Assembly (NCBI GenBank): GCA_947523045.1
Contig: CANNUR010000032.1
Span: 1-19,279 of the forward strand
Direction: 5' to 3'
DNA: 19,279 nucleotides
Source: an uncultured Prosthecobacter sp.
Lineage (GTDB): Bacteria; Verrucomicrobiota; Verrucomicrobiia; Verrucomicrobiales; Verrucomicrobiaceae
Positions 15,201-19,279 of this stretch are shown piece by piece (positions within the stretch are counted from its first letter, which is position 1; each line of letters starts with the position of its first letter). Both the position numbers and the translations under genes were made by a program. Under the pieces are notes generated by a model. The model was not told the origin of the DNA and did no database searches. It saw only the letters and a program-made list of their open reading frames with translations.

Positions 15201-16841
15201 ATGAAACTCCATCTCCCTCGTTTCCTGTCCCACAGTCTGGCCGCAGGTCTCTTGTTGATCGGCACGCCGCTCGTCGCCCAAGACACCTTCACCCCCTTTG
15301 CCGGCACCTACCAGGGGCTGTTGGTCGAGGACCCCAGCGGCGATCCCGCCGGTCGCATCGATTTCACGGTGACCAGCAAGGGCTCGCTCTCCGGTGCGCT
15401 CCTGCTCAAGAATCAGAAGAGCTACAAGTTCAAGAGCCTGCTCAGCTTTGACGAGATCAACACCACCGCCGAGCTGACCGACCTCGACGTCGTCAAGCCC
15501 AAGGAGGGGCTCGAGCTGAAGCTGTCGCTCATCATCGCCGATGATGGTTCCTTCAGCGTTGCCGGCAACGCCCTGGTGCCCAACTTCAGCGGCGACTTCG
15601 TCCAGCTTGAGGACAGCGCCTCGCGCCTGCGTTTTTACAAGGCCAAGACCGACGACTGCCCCTGGGCCGGGGTGTTCAGCCTGGCCTTCCATGACGCCGT
15701 CAGCAATGGCGACGAAACGCCGCCCGGCGGTGCCACCATCGGCTCGGCCACGATCAAGCCCGACGGCGTCATGGCGGTGAAGGGTACGCTCGCCGATGGC
15801 ACCAAGTTCACCGCCAGCGCCCGGCCCTCCGAGGACGGCACCTACCGCTTCTTCTTCGGCGTGCACAAGACCGCCGGCAGCTACTTCACCGCCTTCTTCC
15901 GCCTCACCGACCGCGGCGACGACTGGTACCACGTCGCTGCTGATCAGGGCTCCGCGCGCTGGGCGAAGTCGCCGAACGCGAAGGACAAGAGCTACCGCGA
16001 CGGCTTTGACGCCAGCTTTGACGCGAGCGTGGTCGAGTGGAAGATGCCGGGCAAGGGGGAGACGCTGGCGGGTGTACTGGGGCTGTTGGAAAACCAGGCC
16101 TTTGAGTTCGCGCTGGATTATGATTTCGATGATGCTCGCACGCCGACCATGCTGACGCTCGATGCCAAAAATCAGCTCGTCATTCGCCAGGGTGGGGCCG
16201 GTTCGCCCTCGCTGTTGACCAAGGCGCATGATTGGAAAAAGATTTTCACCGGCAAGATTGACCCCAAGACCGGTCTGCTGACCGCGACCCTGAATCTTGA
16301 GGACGAGGTGGGTGGCAAGAAGGTCAAGCGCAAGGTGACCATCAGCGGTGTCCTGACGCAGCCCTCCGTGGTGGGGGCGAGCGCCTTTGCCTTCGGTCAG
16401 GTGCTGGTTCCGCCGCTCGATCCGAAGACTGGAACCCTGGTGAGTGCTGCCACGGAATTCATCGGGCCGTTTGTCACTGACCCGCTCGTGGCGGAAGCAG
16501 GCATTCTCGCGGGCACCTACACCGGCACCTTCAATCGTCAGCCTATCATACCTCCGTTTTCTTATCCGAGTCAGATGCCGGCCCACCTTTCGCAGGTCAC
16601 GTTTACCGTTTCATCTGATTTGCGGACTGTGGTATTTGCCGGCCGCACAGTTCCGCTGTTGACCGATGGTCGTCCGACGACCCTTGTCTATGCGGATACC
16701 AAGACCAAGCCTTACGTTACGATCACCCTTTACGTCAATAATATCACCGGAGTGATCAATGGCTTCGGCGGCCAGTACCTCCAGGCGCCCACGGTTGTGG
16801 GGATGTTCACCTCGTCGAACAATACCGTCACCAAGCAGTGA
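15201..16841 (+). CDS. Large exported beta-rich protein of unknown function
   Basis: A 546-residue protein with a signal peptide (MKLHLPRFLSHSLAAGLLLI, then GTPLVAQ; about residues 1-27) and no family I can name. The mature part looks all-beta, with four loosely similar units each opening with an aromatic or Leu followed by AG: FAGTYQGLL (33), WAGVFSLAF (155), LAGVLGLLE (289) and LAGTYTGTF (437). The first and last units share FTVTSKGSLSG / FTVSSDLRTV-like strands. Such GTYxG repeats occur in secreted proteins and autotransporter-like adhesins of verrucomicrobia, so a surface or secreted role is likely but unproven. Only one cysteine is present (Cys153). The ATG at 15201 fits the signal peptide; TTG at 15162 would add 13 residues. 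The last fifth of the gene (about 16535-16800) has visibly more A/T and T-ending codons than the rest. A strong terminator follows. Confidence 0.82.
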   Translation: MKLHLPRFLSHSLAAGLLLIGTPLVAQDTFTPFAGTYQGLLVEDPSGDPAGRIDFTVTSKGSLSGALLLKNQKSYKFKSLLSFDEINTTAELTDLDVVKPKEGLELKLSLIIADDGSFSVAGNALVPNFSGDFVQLEDSASRLRFYKAKTDDCPWAGVFSLAFHDAVSNGDETPPGGATIGSATIKPDGVMAVKGTLADGTKFTASARPSEDGTYRFFFGVHKTAGSYFTAFFRLTDRGDDWYHVAADQGSARWAKSPNAKDKSYRDGFDASFDASVVEWKMPGKGETLAGVLGLLENQAFEFALDYDFDDARTPTMLTLDAKNQLVIRQGGAGSPSLLTKAHDWKKIFTGKIDPKTGLLTATLNLEDEVGGKKVKRKVTISGVLTQPSVVGASAFAFGQVLVPPLDPKTGTLVSAATEFIGPFVTDPLVAEAGILAGTYTGTFNRQPIIPPFSYPSQMPAHLSQVTFTVSSDLRTVVFAGRTVPLLTDGRPTTLVYADTKTKPYVTITLYVNNITGVINGFGGQYLQAPTVVGMFTSSNNTVTKQ

Positions 16842-16859
16842 CCGCTTGATTCCCCTCCA

Positions 16860-16892
16860 CCCCCGGCGGTTTCCGCCGGGGGTTTTTGTTTT
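16860..16892 (+). terminator. Intrinsic terminator after the exported protein
   Basis: A perfect 10-bp stem, CCCCCGGCGG (16860-16869) with CCGCCGGGGG (16873-16882) around a TTT loop, is followed by TTTTTGTTTT (16883-16892). It lies 18 nt after the stop at 16841 and insulates the next gene. Confidence 0.92.
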
Positions 16893-16922
16893 CGGCCAGC
16901 CGGGCAGGGCTGCGACCCGCGC

Positions 16923-16951
16923 TTGCCATCGGTCGCCGGGCGTTTTATGAA
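16923..16951 (+). promoter_or_regulatory. Candidate promoter directly in front of the deacetylase ATG
   Basis: TTGCCA (16923-16928), a 17-nt spacer and TATGAA (16946-16951) form a fair sigma-70 match. The -10 box ends only 5 nt before the ATG at 16957, so transcription would start at or within the start codon, giving a leaderless mRNA. It lies after a terminator, where a promoter is expected. Confidence 0.42.
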
Positions 16952-16956
16952 AGTGC

Positions 16957-18238
16957 ATGAGACTCTGGATCGCCGCCCTCTGCCTGCTGGCCCTGCTGCC
17001 GGTGTCGTGCAAGCGTGCCCAGGACAAGCTCGACCGCCTGGCCAAGGCCGCCGGACTGGTGCAGGAGCCGCCGAAACCGGTCGAGCCGGAACTGACGCCC
17101 GAGGAACTGGCCATGGAGAAGCGCCTGCTCGATGCCGCGGCCTTTGACCTGGTCACCGAGGCTGACATCGCGCCCAAGGCCGAACCGTTTGAGCTGAACA
17201 AGTCCTCGGTGGTCTCCATCCTCGGCTATCACGACTTCCGCGAACGCGGCGGCTCGCCGATGATCATCGCCGCCGACAAGTTCCGCGGCCAGATGCAGGC
17301 GATCAAGGATTCCGGCATCCCGGTCATTCCGTTGAGCGATGTCCTGGCCTGGAGGCGCGGCGAGAAAAACATCCCCGAGGAGGCCTTTGTCATCACCATG
17401 GACGATGGCTGGCAGGGGGTGTACCAGCATGCCTTCCCGGTACAAGAAGTACGTCAACATCGGCGGCCGCAGCCTGACCTGGGAGCAGATCCGCGAGATG
17501 ATGCAGCACGGCTGCGAGATCGGCAGCCACAGCGTCTCTCACGAAAGCCTGCGCGCCCGCAAGGGCGGGCGTGATGCGGCGGCCCACCAGGCCTGGGTGC
17601 TGGCCGAGCTGCAGGAATCGAAGAGCTTCCTCGAGCAGAATCTCGGTGTGCCCTGCAAAACCTTCGCCTATCCCTTCGGCATCTTCGATGAGGCGACCGC
17701 CGAGGCGGGGCTGCAGGCCGGTTATGAGGCCCTGGTCACGGTCAATGCCCAGAAGGTGATCTGGGACAGTCCGCTCGCCAAGCTCGGTCGCTTCATCATC
17801 CACGGCGAGAGCGATGCCAACTTCAAGCTGGCCACCAGCTTCCGCGGCCGCGGCGATGTCGCCTCCAGCCATTTTTTGCTCGCCGATGCCAAGGATGCCG
17901 AGGGTCGCGCGCTGGTCGAGCTGACGCCCGCGCCCGACGCGGTCATCGCCGAGCGCCTGCCGAAGATCGAGGCAAAGCTGCAACGCCTGGGCACGGTGAT
18001 TCCGGAGTCGGTGCGCCTGCGCGTGGCCGGTCTCGGGGTGGTGCCGGCCCACTACGATCCCGCCAGCATGACCGTCAGCTACCAGATGCCGATGCGTCTG
18101 CGTCGCGACGACTGCGCCGTCACCCTCAGCTTCAAAAAAGCCGCTGATCAGCCGGATGAAGTCCTGAGCTGGCGCTTCAAGGTGGACCTTGCCTCCGCCT
18201 ACCAGCCGCAACCCTTCGCTCCCGCTGCCCAGCCGTGA
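16957..18238 (+). pseudogene. Polysaccharide deacetylase (NodB-type) lipoprotein, frameshifted with an apparent internal deletion
   Basis: Two reading frames together make one polysaccharide deacetylase. The first (16957 to about 17440) gives a lipoprotein-like signal (MRLWIAALCLLALLPVSC, candidate lipobox Cys18), a charged linker, ILGYHDF near residue 89 and metal-binding motif 1, TMDDGW (147-152), breaking after HAFP. Homology resumes in the +1 frame at 17441 with YKKYVNIGGRSLTWEQIREM, then motif 2 GSHSVSHE, FAYPFG and a C-terminal beta domain ending at 18238. At the junction CCG is followed by one base (G17440) and TAC. Relatives, as I remember them, carry a strand such as LKKYGFPFTLFL here, so about 38 nt seem to be missing, not just one base. 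It may be a real pseudogene or an assembly or sequencing error; if the latter, it is an intact deacetylase of about 440 residues. Translating the first frame alone gives a 205-residue product lacking motif 2. Confidence 0.82.
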
Positions 18239-18519
18239 ACGACGCGTCGTCCCCCGAGGTTTTGGTGCCCCTGCGTGCAGACCCGGCCGTGCGGCGGGTG
18301 GAGCGACGTCTGGCCGGACTGGCGCTGCTCACCGTGGGGGCGATCGCCTTGGTGGTGTTGAACCACCTGATCACGCCGGCGCGCGAGAGCGGCCCCGAGA
18401 CGCGAATGCCGGTCGCGCCCCTGCCGGAGTTGCTGCCTCCCGCTGAAGTGGCACCCGGCGGCGACCTGCTGGAGGCCCTGAAACGGCCGCTGTCGGCGCC
18501 TCCGGCGGTGGCGCCCTGA
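18235..18519 (+). CDS. Small single-pass membrane protein, hypothetical
   Basis: A 94-residue protein of no recognised family. A cytoplasmic-type N-terminus rich in Arg (residues 14-25) precedes one transmembrane helix at about 27-46 (LAGLALLTVGAIALVVLNHL). A Pro/Ala/Glu-rich tail of about 45 residues follows and probably lies outside the membrane. It starts with GTG overlapping the deacetylase stop codon (GTGA), which implies translational coupling and supports it being real. The positive-inside rule suggests N-in topology. Function unknown; perhaps an accessory to the deacetylase. Confidence 0.65.
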   Translation: MNDASSPEVLVPLRADPAVRRVERRLAGLALLTVGAIALVVLNHLITPARESGPETRMPVAPLPELLPPAEVAPGGDLLEALKRPLSAPPAVAP

Positions 18520-18629
18520 GGCACCCGCGGGGCCCTGAATTGGCGGTGGCATGCATTTTTGCATTGATTTTCGCTGCAAGAAGGACACAGGGCGGGCGTA
18601 ATTCACCGCGAACACGATCCCTCCACCCC

Positions 18630-19279
18630 ATGAAAATGCACCCCCACTGCGAAGGCAATCACCCCGATCTCCGCTCCGGAGTCAGCCGTCGCGACTTCCT
18701 CCACGTCGGCCTTGCCGGCAGCCTTGGCCTGACCCTTCCCGACCTGCTCAGGCTGCAGGCGGCGCAGGCGATTCCCGACGTCGAGACCTTCAAGCCGATC
18801 GCCGACTCGATCATTCACATCTACCTGCCGGGGGGCATGGCCCAGCATGAATCCTGGGATCCGAAGCCCTTCGCCTCGCCGGACTACCGCGGTCCGTACA
18901 CGCCGATCAAGACCTCGATTCCTGGCGAATACGTCGGCGAGAAGTTCCAGAACATCGCCAAGATCATGAACAAGCTGACGGTGATCCGCAGCATGACCCA
19001 TGGCGAAGCGGCGCATGAGCGCGGCACCCACAACATGTTCACCGGTTACCGCCCGAGCCCGGCGATCAAGTTCCCGAGCTTCGGTTCGGTGATTGCCCAC
19101 GAGCAGGGCTCGCGCAACAACCTGCCGCCCTACGTGGCGGTGCCGAACGTCTTCGCCCCCGATCAGGGCACCGGCTACATGAGCAGCGCCTTCGGCCCCT
19201 TCGCCCTCGGCAGCGATCCCGCCGACCGCAACTTTGCGGTGCGCGACCTGCTCAGCCCGAAGGAGATCGATGACAAGCG
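18630..19279 (+). CDS. Second DUF1501 protein with Tat-type signal, 3' end cut off by window
   Basis: The open frame runs off the right edge, giving 216 residues of a DUF1501 protein. The N-terminus has the twin-arginine signal VSRRDFLHVGLAGSLGLTL. Family features follow: IHIYLPGGMAQHESWDPKPFAS (DUF1501 LxGGxSHxDxFDPKP region), KLTVIRSMTHGEAAHERGTH and PSFGSVIAHEQGSRNNLPPY. It differs in detail from the DUF1501 protein on the minus strand (HESWDPKP against YETFDPKP), so it is a separate paralogue and not a recent duplicate. The ATG at 18630 is preceded by a C-rich tract (CTCCACCCC) and no Shine-Dalgarno sequence; MKM at the start also allows an ATG two codons further on. What follows it is outside the window. 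Confidence 0.92.
   Translation, partial: MKMHPHCEGNHPDLRSGVSRRDFLHVGLAGSLGLTLPDLLRLQAAQAIPDVETFKPIADSIIHIYLPGGMAQHESWDPKPFASPDYRGPYTPIKTSIPGEYVGEKFQNIAKIMNKLTVIRSMTHGEAAHERGTHNMFTGYRPSPAIKFPSFGSVIAHEQGSRNNLPPYVAVPNVFAPDQGTGYMSSAFGPFALGSDPADRNFAVRDLLSPKEIDDK

Overview
The window is a GC-rich (roughly two-thirds G+C by eye) bacterial chromosome segment that fits the Verrucomicrobiota, with Planctomycetota-like accessory genes. The grounds are two DUF1501 proteins with twin-arginine-type N-termini, a PPC-domain protein, an iduronate-2-sulfatase-type sulfatase, a PQQ-type beta-propeller, a Gfo/Idh/MocA oxidoreductase of the type common in these phyla, a 34-residue COX24/bS22-like ribosomal protein, and start codons that almost never have a Shine-Dalgarno sequence. 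This is inferred from gene content; no rRNA or other marker is present to place it more precisely.

Layout. 1-1130: 3' part of a Gfo/Idh/MocA oxidoreductase, closed by a strong intrinsic terminator. 1304-4136 (+): hisG (long form), a tiny bS22-like gene and a large exported TPR protein, probably co-transcribed. 4202-5155 (-): D-2-hydroxyacid dehydrogenase, convergent with the TPR gene and divergent from the next block. 5252-9536 (+): exported PQQ-type beta-propeller, then a four-gene redox set made of a GcvH-like lipoyl carrier, a radical SAM enzyme, a stand-alone HdrA-N-terminal-like protein and a 2x[4Fe-4S] ferredoxin-like protein (the last two overlap by 4 nt). 9586-11043 (+): exported sulfatase. 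11058-14044 (-): DUF1501 protein followed by a translationally coupled PPC-domain protein. 14199-15104 (+): sucD without sucC. 15201-16841 (+): large exported beta-rich protein of unknown family, closed by a strong terminator. 16957-18519 (+): polysaccharide deacetylase broken by a frameshift/deletion, overlapping a small single-pass membrane protein. 18630-19279 (+): 5' part of a second DUF1501 protein.

The part most likely to hold an uncharacterised system is 6499-9536. A lipoyl-carrier protein with its lysine intact sits with an HdrA-N-like four-cysteine protein, a dicluster ferredoxin and a radical SAM enzyme, and no glycine-cleavage genes (gcvT, gcvP), hdrB or hdrC are in view. The combination recalls lipoyl/Hdr-based electron transfer (sHdr-LbpA systems) in a much reduced form. 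The remaining genes are either central metabolism (hisG, sucD, bS22) or exported functions typical of polysaccharide-degrading verrucomicrobia (sulfatase, deacetylase, DUF1501/PPC, oxidoreductase).

No tRNA, rRNA, CRISPR array, insertion sequence, integrase or phage gene was seen. No gene-free stretch exceeds 300 bases; the longest are 1131-1303, 14045-14198, 16842-16956 and 18520-18629. The first three carry the terminators and promoters listed. The last has only an A/T-rich patch with a short ATGCA/TGCAT inverted repeat near 18551-18564 and no convincing promoter.
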